A DNA stretch of 64,000 bases, taken from NCBI GenBank assembly GCA_932521025.1, contig OW051471.1:3782001-3846000 (forward strand). The letters are read 5' to 3'. Within the stretch, counting starts at the first letter, position 1; each line of letters starts with the position of its first letter. Shown here piece by piece: positions 1 through 11,441 of the stretch. Both the position numbers and the translations under genes were made by a program. This stretch comes from Oscheius onirici. Taxonomy: Eukaryota; Nematoda; Chromadorea; Rhabditida; Rhabditidae. A model generated the notes under the pieces. It had not been told where the DNA came from, searched no databases, and saw only the letters and a list, made by a program, of their open reading frames with translations.

Positions 1-11
1 AAGAAACCTAC

Positions 12-935
12 AAGCATGCATTGATACTGAAAGAATTTCCAAATGTCGTGAGGACCGTCAGTCACAATAGCATAACGACGTCCTTCTTCGCCCAGATGAT
101 GTTTCTGCATCCATTGCAGGAAACAGTTATAGGCTTCTGGAAAATGAGGCGCCTCGTCTATGATCTTCTGTTTGACATCTAATTTTTTTGTGTTGCTATC
201 AAACTTTGATAAGAACCTACGACAGAAATCGAGACAAAACTCTGAGAGGATCGGATGTATGGATGGTCGAACAAAAGTACGGAATTTGTCAGTCTGAAAT
301 GCTTGCTTGAAAAATACACGATAATTTTTTTTACAATTTTCAGTTCGTTGACATCGACCAGAACAGCTGGGAACTCTATGATTTCGTGCGGATAATCGTA
401 GATGACCTCTTCGCATGTACATTCGAAATCAATAACCTAAAGCAGTTGGAAGAGCGAGAAGCCAACTAACCACGAGAAATTCAAAAAATCGTGACGTCTT
501 GTTCATAATTCTCGACATATTTTCAGTCTTCTTCATATACGAGGCATATTCTTTTCTGTAGAAATTACGAATTCTATGGCGCAGTTGCTTTTTTGTTCCC
601 CTAAACGTTTAGTTAGTTCTATAAAATTCTTACTGTGTTGGATAGTGTACTTCCTTCAGATACGTCCTCATTTCAGCCGTTGTCAGCGAATGCAGTCTGC
701 CTATGATATTCTCCAACTTTTCCGGATCGACTCCTTTTGGCGGCTCGCTATAGTCAATTTTCTCTAGCTGGTTGTCAGCTGGTAGGATTCCTATAAGTTG
801 TTTTACAATAAAGTAAGACGAAAAAAGGCAAACCTGATGGCACATGCTTCTCACTGTCAACCGGAATCTCTTCAGATAGGTGGAGGAGTTTTCTCATGTA
901 AACATCTAGCTCGTTCGGATCTCTGTCCACCATGT
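12..935 (-). CDS. ERI1: ERI1-like 3'-5' exoribonuclease (partial, 3' end outside window)
   Basis: DEDDh-family exoribonuclease; family members trim histone mRNA and 5.8S rRNA 3' ends and, in nematodes, act in small-RNA pathways. Exons read in frame on the minus strand: 834-935, 634-790, 471-555, 335-436, 221-293, 12-178. The 634-790 exon carries a SAP-like segment ([20 protein letters not shown]). The 335-436 exon carries exonuclease motif I ([10 protein letters not shown]) followed by [13 protein letters not shown], as in ERI1/3'hExo. Next come [17 protein letters not shown] and DEAPHFPEA, then [13 protein letters not shown], which matches the TDG-W-D segment around exonuclease motif II. A donor site (GTAGG) at 11 shows the gene continues left, so the last Asp/His motif is not visible. 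The first visible ATG (933) lies 2 nt after TTTCAG, so it may be a trans-spliced start; a further upstream exon cannot be excluded. Family call is strong; completeness is unknown. Confidence 0.9.
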
Positions 936-1046
936 CTGAAAGTAGAAAATGTAGAAAGAGATAATAGAGGAGGAAAGAGTTGTGAGAGATCCGAATTTTT
1001 CGGTCTTATTTTTCAAAACTGCTAAATATGTAGTTGATTTATATTA

Positions 1047-1843
1047 GGGCGCGTCAAAAGTCTTTGTAATTAGTTCTACAGCTACCCTTCAAATTGATCG
1101 GATCGGTCCGGGATTGTTCCTGGGGGATAATCGACCTCGAAAAAAAAATAGTTTGGATTTTGGGATCAAGAGTTACGGTAGCTTTTAAAGTCGGCCAAAA
1201 AACGTATTTTCGCGATAACTTTTTGGTGTTAGGAGATACAAAAAAATGGTCAACTACAAAAATGTTTTGGTCCGTATGTTTTGAAATAAAGGCTGTGGAA
1301 CGATTTTGATTCCTAAATTTGCACCATGTACCATGGTGATTTTTTTGACCTCGAATTTGATTTTTTGAGAAAAATATCGATCCAATCGAGCTAATATTTT
1401 ACAGGGGTGCTATTTAGCCCAGTAAAATGCTACTGTTAAAAAACAAAAAGATTTCCTCTCGGCGGACTCGAACCCGGGTCGCTCCAGCGTGAAATTTCAC
1501 AAACCCACTACACCAAAAATGCGAACGTTTGAAAGTCGAATAATTTTTTGTGCCAAAGAGTAAAATAAGTTTTTCAAAAAAAGAAAGATGCGTCTGGATG
1601 AGCTGAGTTTTTTTGTAGTTGACCATTTTTTTGTATCTCCTAACACCAAAAAGTTATCGCGAAAATACGTTTTTTGGCCGATTTTAAAAGCTACCGTAAC
1701 CCTTGATCCCAAAATCTAAACTGTCCCGAAAGCTCTCAATATTTTTTTTTCGAGGTCGATTATCCCCCAGGAACAATCCCGGACCGATCCGATCAGTTTG
1801 AAGGGTAGCTGTAGAACTAATTACAAAGACTTTTGACGCGCCC
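1047..1843. mobile_element. TIR element (MITE-like, about 0.8 kb) between TA dinucleotides
   Basis: Starts GGGCGCGTCAAAAGTCTTTG at 1047 and ends with its reverse complement at 1843. The inverted arms run about 210-225 bp (roughly 1047-1257 and 1617-1843) with few mismatches. Both ends abut TA (1045-1046 and 1844-1845), compatible with a TA target duplication as in Tc1/mariner-type elements. No transposase ORF is visible in the interior, so this is a non-autonomous copy. Open frames in the arms are mirror images of one another and are not genes. The interior holds a tRNA-like segment, listed separately. Confidence 0.85.
1459..1525 (-). other. tRNA-like pol III promoter segment inside the TIR element
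   Basis: On the minus strand TGGTGTAGTGG (1505-1515) fits the A-box consensus TRGYNNARNNG, and GGTTCGAGTCC (1464-1474) fits the B-box consensus GGTTCGANTCC exactly, 30 nt apart as in tRNA genes. I cannot fold a convincing acceptor stem around them, so it is more likely a tRNA-derived (SINE-like) remnant than a working tRNA gene. Confidence 0.6.
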
Positions 1844-1854
1844 TAATAGTTTGT

Positions 1855-4330
1855 TCAGCAGCGGAAAAAGCGTCGCCGTTATGAAATTCGTGACGGGAAC
1901 CACGGGGCAGTCCTTTAACCCATTGCGGCCGGATTCAGCGTTTTTTAGTTGCATTTTGAATCTTTAATTTTTGCATCCTATCTCAGAACTGATATCTGCA
2001 GGGAAGATGTTGTCTCTCTTGTTGAAGATTTCAACCTGCCATTTTTCTGAATGTCGACCTAGTCGTTCTTCTCGCGATAGTCGAAAATGTTGGACCGAGT
2101 TTTGCCCTGAGTGAATTTCTCCATCCAGGTCGACCAGAAGGCCTTGCTTTTCCTGGAACCCACTCTTCAACAGACTTCGTCCAGCTGTTATTGGCATCGT
2201 TTGCGACTTTCCAAGCCCAATCAAATACTCTTCGTTTTATTCCAAGACGACATCTGTTAGATCGGAACGCCGTCGAATTTCCACGTTGCTGACTTGATCG
2301 AGCAGGCACAGTCCGAGAATCTTTCGCTCCATTTTTCGTTGAGTAACAACTAGAACGTTTTCTTCTGTCTTTTTCAGACCTGCTGCTTCGAGACCATATA
2401 GAAGCGTAGGGAGCACTTTCATCTCAAACAGCTTTTTCTTCAAGTCCGTGGGCGTCCTTCTAGAGTAATAAAAGTCTTTATCTTTGTAGAAAGAACACCA
2501 GGCCAGCTTCCCTCTCCTAGCAACTTCTTTTGTCATACTGCCATCAGCCGATAATGTAGCTCCAAGGTATACGAACTGGTTCACCCTTTTCAGGTGTTGG
2601 CCGTATAGACTGACGTTATGGCGTACTGTACCGTATGTGGTCATCCAAACTGTCTTTCTACGATTGATCTGAAGCCCGACTTTCTGAACTTCTTCGTCGA
2701 GTGTAGATTGTTTCAATCTCGTGGGCAGTTTTTCCAATTAGGATGCAGTCATCCGCATAGCAGAGGTGCGTTAGGAGCTTTTCGTGTATAGACAGACCTG
2801 CTTCTCCAAAATCTACATTTCTTAGAACGTCTTCCAGAACGATATTGAACAGTCGTGGCGATATCGGACATCCTTGGCGTACTCCTCGCGTTTGATTGAT
2901 CGGAACCTTTCCTTGGTTAACAGTAACTTCCGTTCGGCTTTTTTCGTACAGGTTTTTCAGTAGTCTCAGGAGCTCCTCATCTACGGCACGTTTCCTTAGA
3001 CCGTTCCAAACTGCTTCTCGTTCAACGGAATCGAAAGCTTTCTGATAGTCAATAAAGACTGCATAAAAGCCCATGTTCTTGAATTCCTGCGATCTTTCCA
3101 GAAGTTGCCGAATTACAAAAATATTGTTGACAGTTGAGCACCCTCTTCTGAAGCCAGTCTGCGCTCCTGATCTTGTTGTTGGGAAAGAGCATCCTCCTTC
3201 CTGCTCAGTACAAGCGACGATAGTAACTTGTAACATGCAGGAAGAAGAGTGATAGGTCTCCAATTTGATAGGTTTGTGAGATTGCCATTCTTCGCAATCA
3301 GCACAATATTTCCATCAGAGAGCGCTTGAGGCGATTGCCCTGTAGAGAGACAGTAGTTGAAAAGGTCCGTTAGGAATTCCACGACTTTCTCCCTTTCAGA
3401 CTTCAGAGCTTGTAATGAGACCTTATCCAATCCCGAACTTTTTCCAGTCTTTGCTTTTCTGAGAACAGAGCGAATCTCTTCTTTCAGGAATCTTGGATAT
3501 CGGATATCGTTGGGTAAGCAGGCTATAGTTGCTGGAACGGCTGTTTTGCTCTCATACAGGTCATTGTAGAACGTTTTGATGGCAGCTTGAAGTTCATCCT
3601 CATTTTTGCTCAACTGGTTAGTTACTGGGTTCGACAGTTGATGGAGTCGCTTCCTTCCAGTTGACTTTTCATCCTTCAGTGGCCGAAAACTTCTACCGCG
3701 TCTTAGAAGATCATTGACTAGATTGACTCGTCGCTGTCTCAGATCGTCTTCCATTGATCTGCGGGCTATTTGGCATACCAAGTTGTACTCTAATCTTTTT
3801 CTTGTCGACAGCTCCGTTTTCAGCACATGACGTCTTTGAATTAATCTCTTCGTTAGATCCGACAGCCTCGGTGGGAGTTCGACCCGGTTTGTCGCCTGTT
3901 TCTGTATATCTGCTATGCATGAAGTGAACTTCGGGTATCTTTCTTCAATGGTACCCATGGCTAGACTGTCATCCTCAAACATTGTGTACATTCCCTGCGT
4001 CAAGGATGCGTTGTCCACTTGTGTGATTGTTCGCTTCCTCTGTGGTTTTATGGTCTGGACTGGTTCGAAGATCTTCAGCTTTGCTCTGACCAGTCTGTGA
4101 TCCGATCCAAACTTGAATCCAGTTGTCACATGACACGAAGAGACCATATTCCAGTGTTGCTTTGGGACAAGAATGAAGTCAATCTGCGAGCGATAGAGTC
4201 CGTTAGGCGCTCTCCAAGTCCAGATTCTTCCTGTTCGGCATTTCGTGTATGTGTTTGCTACGCGCATATCAATGCTGCTACAGAAGTTGCTCAGAAGTTG
4301 GCTTTGATCGTTCGCTCTGCATGACTTCGC
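1855..4330 (-). mobile_element. RTE-type non-LTR retrotransposon, 5'-truncated and frameshifted
   Basis: Read from right to left. The 4267-3900 region encodes the C-terminal part of an APE-like endonuclease (IDFILVPKQHW, then GSDHRLVRAKL). Reverse transcriptase follows with motif A (YQKAFDSVE), motif B (GVRQGCPISPRLFN) and motif C (LCYADDC) between about 3230 and 2740. A C-terminal region follows (FVYLGATLS, LPTLLYGLEA, RKILGL) down to a stop near 1964. The coding sequence changes frame at least three times (near 3200, 2700 and 2250), and the endonuclease N-terminus with its first catalytic residues is missing at about 4330. Both are typical of a dead, 5'-truncated LINE copy. The layout resembles RTE-clade elements common in nematodes; clade assignment is by resemblance only. 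Confidence 0.9.
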
Positions 4331-4445
4331 TCTGCATTTTTATGGTTTTTCATCTTTTTTTAAGCTTTTTTTGCTGTTACAAGGTTGGCAACGCCCTTCC
4401 AACACAACAGCTAAATTGGCTGTCTGGAGAGGTCTTGGCCACCAA

Positions 4446-5523
4446 TACCGTAAATATTCGAATAGAGGCGCTGCGCCACTATTTTTCAGTATCCCTGTTT
4501 TGGTGCGCCACTATTCGAGAGTGTGCCACTAATTTTCAAACAATTTTTTTTAGTTTTTTTTTCCAACCGATAATCATACTGTTTTTCGGGAAAGAAGACA
4601 AAAGTAATACTTCTAATACTGTGTCTAGACAATATCTGATTCAGTCCTCTGTCTCCTGATTATCTGAATCTGAATACTAGAACTACAAGTTTATTTGACG
4701 GAATCGAGGGGTATCATGTAGAAACAGTAGTTTCTTCGAATCCTTCGCCGCTCTCAGGTCTCGACCACTGCCCAGTTTCTTCTCATCCAGCAGGTGACGT
4801 CCTGACCGAGTCGTGAAGACATCTTCTTGATTGAAGTTGTCTTCTTGTTCGGGTAGACGGCTGCTTGACTTGGTGGAATCACTGTAGAGACGAGCATCGC
4901 TGGCGGAGCCATGAGTGTTGACTTGACAATCCCGCTGTGTCGCAGTTCTGGGATTGGAATCCTCTCCTTTCCACATTAGATTCTGGCGTTGGCAGAATCA
5001 CTGAGGAGCGCTTCGACTCTAGAACTATCGACTCTGCATCTGTACTTTGTCTCTCCGGAACTGACTACCTTGACTCTGACTTTGACTTCTACAGGAACTC
5101 TTCCCCTTGTCTGTGTTTTGTTTCTGTGCTGATGATCTTTCAGTAATTTTTTGACCATTAAAGTCTGTGCACTTGGTAGTTGCTTGACTGGTTCTAGACT
5201 AGACTGGTAGACTGGTTCTGGAACTTCCAGTAATCTATACTGTACCGGATCTGGTTCTTCTCTTTCTAGAACTCGGACAGGATCAGAATAGAGCGGTTGG
5301 CTGGGGAAGGGATCAGAAGAGATCGGTCCACATGAAGGAAGATAACAAGTGGAGAGAGAAAAAAGAGCATAATAACAAGACAGAAACCACAAAATATATG
5401 AAAAAGGAAGAAAAATCAAATTTGTACTGAAAAACGCGATTTTGTACTGCGCCACTATTTAAATTTCGGCTCTTTTGGGTGCGCCACTATTCGAGATGTG
5501 CCTCTATTCGAATATTTAAGGTA
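4446..5523. mobile_element. TIR element of about 1.1 kb with GCGCCACTATT repeats near its ends
   Basis: The left end reads TACCGTAAATATTCGAATAG and the right end is the inverse of TACCTTAAATATTCGAATAG. Both are followed inward by copies of GCGCCACTATTCGAG, giving imperfect inverted arms of about 70-90 bp. TA occurs at both edges and could be the target duplication. The interior has two minus-strand open frames (5455-4976 and 4976-4683), Ser/Arg-rich and including TTRSGR; neither resembles a transposase I recognise. Probably non-autonomous. Confidence 0.7.
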
Positions 5524-5589
5524 TATGTCTAGTCAGACGTCAAAATTGCTGTGCTTAGCAAAGAACAAAATAGGAATGCACAGAAACGC

Positions 5590-6075
5590 TGTTTTCGCTT
5601 TTCCTTTTAGTTTTATTAGATTTTTACTTTCGGAATATACTTATCTGATGTAAAATTTGATGCCGAATCGATTAAACATGGTTTGGAAACGAAAAAATGA
5701 GTGTAAAACATCGTAAACGCGAAAATAAACTTTTTGGAATGAGATCGTGACCCGCTGTAATCGTGACGGAACCCGTGCAATTGGTCTCGCAGCGATTTTT
5801 CGAAGCCGGACACACGCTTTAAAGGAAGCCTCCGGGATCGAGTGAAGTAGTCCAACCGTTGCGGGACCAATTGCACGGGTTCCGTCACGATTGCAGTCGG
5901 TCCCGACACGATCTCATTCTAAAATTTTTATTTTGGCATTTTCGACGTTTTACACTTGTTTTTTCGTTTCCAAACCATGTTTAATCGATTTGGCATCACA
6001 TTTTACATCAGATAAGTACATCCCGATATCAAAAATCTAACAAAACTGGAAAGTAAAGGCGAAAACAGCATTACT
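5590..6075. repeat. Fold-back inverted repeat, arms about 200 bp
   Basis: Segments such as TAAACATGGTTTGGAAACGA, ACATCAGATAAGT and the sequence around CGTGACGGAACCCGTGCAAT in the left arm (about 5590-5800) recur as reverse complements in the right arm (about 5860-6075). Arms are around 85-90% alike by eye. No protein-coding capacity. A third, direct-orientation copy follows at 6118-6290, and a fragment lies near 62450. Confidence 0.8.
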
Positions 6076-6117
6076 GTGCTTTATTATTTTTTTCTTTCCT
6101 AAGCACCATCATTTTGA

Positions 6118-6290
6118 TGTCGGAATAGACGTAACTGATGTAAAATTTGATGCCGAATCAACTAAACATGGTTTGGAAACGAAAAAACGAGTGTAAAACG
6201 TTGAAAAAGTGAAAATAAAAATTTTGGGATGAGCTCGCGTCGGGACCCGCAGTAATCGTGACGGGACCAATGCCAATTGGTCTCGCATGG
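6118..6290. repeat. Additional copy of the 5.6-kb fold-back arm
   Basis: Shares the ordered landmarks CTGATGTAAAATTTGATGCC, AACATGGTTTGGAAACGA and CCAATTGGTCTCGCA with the left arm at 5637-5800, in the same orientation and with scattered substitutions. Confidence 0.75.
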
Positions 6291-6336
6291 TTTTGGCAAA
6301 GTGGCAGATGCCGGAGTCTTCATTTAAAATAGATTT

Positions 6337-6707
6337 GATATGTTGCAGTTGAAATTGACCAGCCGTTGATATTGACTGGAAATTTCACTTTTTCTATTCT
6401 TATCGCTCTTTTTTGATTTTATTTTCTTTTATTATTGTAGCATATCCTATTTGGAACGTTTTGATACCAAAACGACCGAAAAAAAAATCGGAAAAATACA
6501 CTTGAAAACAATTTCACAAGCCACGTTTGGTTGTTTTGGGTTTAGCTAAGCTTTTAGCCCATATAAACGGCTGGTTTTTGGTCTTCAAAGATGAGGAATG
6601 AATCAATCTATCTATTTTGATAGAAAAAATGAAAAATAAATAATAAACCCAAAATAATGAATTTCCGGTCAATATCAACGGCCGGTAAATTTCAACTGCA
6701 ACAGATA
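6337..6707. repeat. Inverted repeat pair (about 50-bp arms, 270-bp spacer)
   Basis: The arm at 6337-6388 (TGTTGCAGTTGAAATTGACC, then CGTTGATATTGAC) recurs inverted at 6657-6707. The spacer is AT-rich with no gene. Likely a small non-autonomous element. Confidence 0.7.
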
Positions 6708-7061
6708 CAAAGGAAGCAAAAAAACTTTGTTCACAATTTTTTTTGAAGAGCTAATACTGTTGCGCCCTTTTGAAGATCGGATTCTGCCTAAAGTTCTCCG
6801 TTTTTATATAGCCCAAAAAACTCACATTTTTGTTCATTTCCAGTCGTTTTTCTTGCAAATGTTCGAAATAAAAAAAACAACGAGAAGCAGAATTACGCAG
6901 CATGTTGCCCGACGTTTGTCTCGCGTTTGACGAAAGTCTTAGATGTCTTTTGGGATCCTCTAACTGATTTTCGCAAAATTTCGATTTATTTCTATTGTTT
7001 TCTTTTTCAATTTTAGCCTGAAAATGTTTTCCACGTATCAACAACAAATTTCAGGGTAAAA

Positions 7062-9408
7062 ATGACGACACAGTACAATTTCAAGCGAATAACAGTCGTT
7101 CCAACAGCTTCGGTAAGAAATCTCCTATTTCCCCCTAAAAATGTGTTCAGGAGTTGAAAGAGGTGGTTCTTTCGAAGACGCAACGAAAAACTCCAACTGT
7201 TGTACATCGCCAATATGCCATCGGTCGTATTCGAGCCTTCTACGCTAGAAAGATCAAATTTCTTCAGCAGACACTTCACGATAAGCTTACTCAGATCATC
7301 AACGAGTTTCCTAAAATGGAGGTTAGATTCTTTTTGCCGCTAAAGTTTTATCAAATTTCAGGAAGTACATCCCTTCTACAGTGATCTGATGAACATTCTT
7401 TACGACCGTGATCATTACAAAATCGCTCTTGGACAGATGAATACGGCCAGACATCTCATTGACGGGTACTTTACCTTTCCTATTCAAAGTTCAAAATATC
7501 TTTAGTATCGCTCGTGAATATGTGCGTCTTATGAAGTATGGTGACTCGCTGTACCGTTGCAAAATGCTCAAAAGAGCAGCTCTTGGACGAATGGTCAAAT
7601 TGTTGAAGCGTCAGAAGTCCAGTTTCGAGTATCTGGAACAGGTCAGGCAGCACCTTTCTCGTCTGCCGAGCATCGATCCCGGAACCCGGTTCGTTTTACA
7701 TTTCGTGTTTTTACGAATACAATTCAGTACCCTTATTCTGTGTGGTTTCCCCAACGTCGGAAAGTCGTCATTCATCAACAAGGTTACCCGCGCCGATGTT
7801 GAAGTTCAGCCATATGCCTTCACCACCAAGGCTCTCTACGTCGGTCATTTGGACTACAAGTTCTTGCGTTGGCAGGTTAGCTCCTATTCATAAATCTTTT
7901 TAAAACTCGAATGTTCAGGTTATCGATACTCCCGGTATTCTCGACCAGCCGCTGGAGGATCGTAACACCATCGAAATGCAGGCTGTGACGGCTCTAGCTC
8001 ACTTGAAAGCCGCCGTTCTTTTCGTCATGGACGTTTCCGAGCAGTGTGACCGGACAATCGAGGAGCAAGTTCATCTTTTCGAGTCGATTCGTCCTCTTTT
8101 CACCAACAAGCCGGTCATTGTCGGTCTGAACAAGGTCGATATCATGCGTAGAGGAGATCTGCCCACCGAGAAGAACGATCTTCTCAACAAGCTCGAAGGC
8201 GAAGGTGTTCCGGTCGTGGAAATGTCCACTATCACTCAGGAAGGAATCATCGCCGTCAGAGATAGAGTAACTTCTGGTTTTGTTCCTCGTATACAAGTAT
8301 TTAGGCATGTGACGAGCTTCTGGCGCAGCGTGTAGAGGCTAAACTTCAAGAGAAGAAGACCACTTCGACTAATTCCATTCTGAACCGCGTCTTTGTCGCT
8401 TATCCCGGTGCCCCCCGAGACGACAAAACCCGTGCTCCGTTCATTCCTAGTGGAGCCTTGGAGAAGAAAGCCAAGCAAGCCGTTCAGGGCAATCAGCCGA
8501 AGAAGACTGAACGTGATCCATGTGAGTCACTTCATTTGTTGTTGAACACCAAACTTTTAGCCATGCGAAAACTGGAGCGTGAATTGGAACTCGAGCTGGA
8601 GGACGACTATATTCTCGACCTAAAGAAGCATTATATGCTGAAGAACGACGATGAAAAGTACGACGTCGTTCCAGAGATCTGGGAGGGTCACAATTTGGCC
8701 GATTTTGTCGATCCTGATATTCAAAAGGTATCCATCTTTCAGTGCTTCATTTACTTTAAAATTGTGCAGAAATTGGCCGATCTGCTCAAGGAAGAAGAGC
8801 TCCGTGAGGCTGCCGGAGAATACGACTCTGATTTAGACAGTGATGACGAGGAAACCAAGGAGAAACTGGAATTGGCTAAAGAAATTAGAGAAAAGGAGAA
8901 GCTGCTCGCCCTTGAAAATCAGTTCCACAAGTCGAAGGCTGTTAGTTTTCTTCGCTTGATTGAAAAATGTTGTCAATTTGTAGGGAAGTCAAGTATCACG
9001 CAAGAATGTCCGTAAGCGGGAGCGTTCTATGAGCCGATTGGAGAATGAATTGAACGATCTCGGAGTTGACGTCGACGTCAAAAAGATGAAGAATCTGCAA
9101 GGAGCTGCTGCCCGACCGGCTCTTGGAAAGAAGATCAAAGTTGGACGTTCTCGTACTCTCAGTGCTGTTCGTCCAGCCCCGAGAGACGAACTGGCCATTC
9201 CCGACGAAAAGGTTTGTTTATTTTTAATCGATAAACAATCGCAATTTGTTCATAGAAGCGAGCAAAGGCTGTTACTTTGCGCAACAAGGCCCAACGTATT
9301 CTCAAGCGCGAAGCCAAGAAGGGAGAAGCCGACAGACATGTCTACGACCTCAAGCCGAAACATCTCTTCTCCGGAAAACGTGGTATGGGCAAGACCGATC
9401 GACGTTAA
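7062..9408 (+). CDS. NOG1: Nucleolar GTP-binding protein 1 (NOG1/GTPBP4)
   Basis: Essential GTPase for 60S ribosomal subunit assembly in the nucleolus. Eleven exons join in frame: 7062-7112, 7151-7321, 7362-7465, 7506-7688, 7728-7875, 7919-8266, 8305-8521, 8561-8727, 8770-8940, 8984-9211, 9256-9408. The N-terminal helical bundle begins [16 protein letters not shown]. The GTPase domain has the G1 P-loop [10 protein letters not shown]3 VIDTPGI and G4 NKVD. The C-terminus is charged and ends [11 protein letters not shown], the usual NOG1 tail. The ATG lies 7 nt after TTTCAG, suggesting a trans-spliced leader. AATAAA sits about 65 nt after the stop. RRP8 starts about 160 nt downstream on the same strand, so the two are probably one operon with a shared ribosome-biogenesis role. 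Confidence 0.97.
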
Positions 9409-9565
9409 ATCCTTGCTCTTTTGTTACAAGTTGTTTTCCTGTTATCCTTGTTATGTTCGTGGAGCGTTACACAATAAAAACTACCAGTTATTTATTTCGC
9501 CTTCCCATGATTGTTAGTTCAAAGTTTACTCTAGCCAACCAATCACGACTAAACAGAAAAGTTCG

Positions 9566-11255
9566 ATGGTTAAAAACAACGTCGAGACAGTGTCGAAAGA
9601 GGAGCGCAAAAAGAAACGGCCTTGGAGGAACAAGGTCCGGAAGCTGGCCAAAAAGAATGCCACTCGTGAGCTGAAAATGCAATCCGAGCCATCTGAAAAA
9701 GTCACAAAATCCAAGAAATTGAAGAAAAAGAAGGCTGTTCCTGCCGAGGAAAAGAATTACGGAAAAATGGAAATCGAGTCGGAAGATGACTCTCCGAAAA
9801 GCAAATTAGACGTGTTCAAGGAAAAACTCAATGCTGGACAGTTCAGGTATTTTTTTTAACAAGGTTGGCAACGCCCTTCTAGGGCTAAAGTTACTTACTA
9901 TCCCCCCTTTTTTTCCTTTGCCTGAACCACTTGAAAACCGTTTCTGTATAGGCTACCAAGAACAGAAGCCAAGTCTTCGCACTTGTCTCCCAATAGTGAC
10001 TTGTCTAAACTTGTTACACTAACTCCTTTCCCCTTAATTGTGCGCACAAATTGCTCCATTTTGATTGCCAATTAAAGCTTCCGACAGACAGACAGAGACG
10101 CGAGAGCATTTTAAAATAGATTTACAAGGGTACTTTTAGATTTTTGAACGAGCAGCTTTATACGACGACGGGAGCGGAATCTTTGACCTTTTTCAAAGAA
10201 AACCCCGACGCCTTTTCGACCTATCACAAGGGATTCGCCAAGCAGGCAAATTATTTTTTTTATAGTTTAAGCACAGTTCAATTAACTTTTTTAAACAAAT
10301 CAACCAGTTTTAGGTGGAAAAGTGGCCGAATCACCCTCTGGAGACGATCATCAACTGGCTGCTGAAGCAGAATGACTCGAAGACGGTCTACGATCTCGGC
10401 TGTGGAGAGGCCAAAATCGCCGAGGCTGTAAATGATAAACACGAAGTCAGTTGTCTTCTTGGTTGTTTTTCAAAGTTCAGTTCAAGTTTTAGTTAAGGAA
10501 AGTTTTTAGACGTTTCCGTCGTCTATTTTGAAAGAAAAAAGACGCAGAGAGCATACATTATATTGATAGAATCATACAATTGGACTTATATAACTTGTGC
10601 AGTGAGACAAAAAAATATTTGAAACTGCAGTTTGCTCTGTAGGCATACGATCGAAGAGAGTTCTGATCGTAGTCTATTTGGAGCGCATATAAAATATCTA
10701 CTTTATCGAGACGATGAAACTCGTTTCTTTACTGGAACACCAATTTATTTAAGTAGTTCTTGCGATTCTGCTCTTGACACATCAAAATAACCTTTTACAG
10801 ATTCACTCATTCGATCTGGTAGCCGTAAATGACCGAGTAACTGTGGCCGATATGGCACATCTGCCTGTAGAAGATTCTTCCGCTGATATTGTCATATACT
10901 GTCTTTCGCTGATGGGCACGAATCTGCTCGACTTTGTCAAAGAAGCCAGAAGAGTCCTCAAAACTGGGTTCGTTTTCCCATTTTTTACAATTAAACGAGT
11001 TCAGAGGCACGCTGAAAATTGCCGAAGTCACGAGCCGCTTCCACAATTTGAAACGCTTCTGTGATGCCATCAAACAGCTCGGCTTCACCCAGACAGAAAA
11101 GGTCTCTTTCTGCGTTTTCCCTTGCTAAAAATCTTTTTTTTTAGCGTGAATTGACCGACTATTTCGTGCTTCTTCAGTTCACAAAAGTTGCCAAAGTCGA
11201 GAACAAGAGACCTCTTGGCCTGAAGCTCAAGCCCTGTCTCTACAAGAAACGTTGA
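9566..11255 (+). CDS. RRP8: Ribosomal RNA-processing protein 8 (SAM-dependent methyltransferase)
   Basis: RRP8 methylates adenine N1 in large-subunit rRNA and acts in nucleolar silencing. Exons: 9566-9846, 10140-10245, 10314-10445, 10801-10967, 11005-11101, 11145-11255. The N-terminal Lys-rich region is followed by YHKGFAKQVEKWPNHPL, the SAM-binding motif VYDLGCGEAKIA, then VTVADMAHLPVED, IVIYCLSLMGTNLLDF and KIAEVTSRF, all characteristic of RRP8. The second intron appears to use a GC-AG boundary (AGCAG|GCAAAT). The start follows NOG1 closely (ATG 9 nt after AAACAG), so it is probably a downstream operon gene. The first intron contains an AAGGTTGGCAACGCCC repeat also seen near 4380. Confidence 0.93.
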
Positions 11256-11441
11256 ACATTTTCCCTCTTTTTTTTTTGTTGATTTGTCTGTTATTGAATC
11301 TTCAGCCATTCTATTTTGTTAGATTCAAAGGTTTGTTCCTGAAATAGTTTCTATTTTGATGAAAACCCACACAAGATGCTCTTACACAATTTTATTCGTC
11401 TGTTATCTCTGCTACACTATCAAGACGAATCCGAAGTTCCG

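Noticed and set aside
1094-1712. ORFs of about 70 aa sharing VTVAFKVGQKTYFRDNF on both strands
   Set aside because: They lie in the inverted terminal repeats of the TIR element and mirror each other.
4683-5455. Minus-strand ORFs inside the 4.4-5.5-kb TIR element as a host gene
   Set aside because: No recognised domain and enclosed by element TIRs; treated as element interior.
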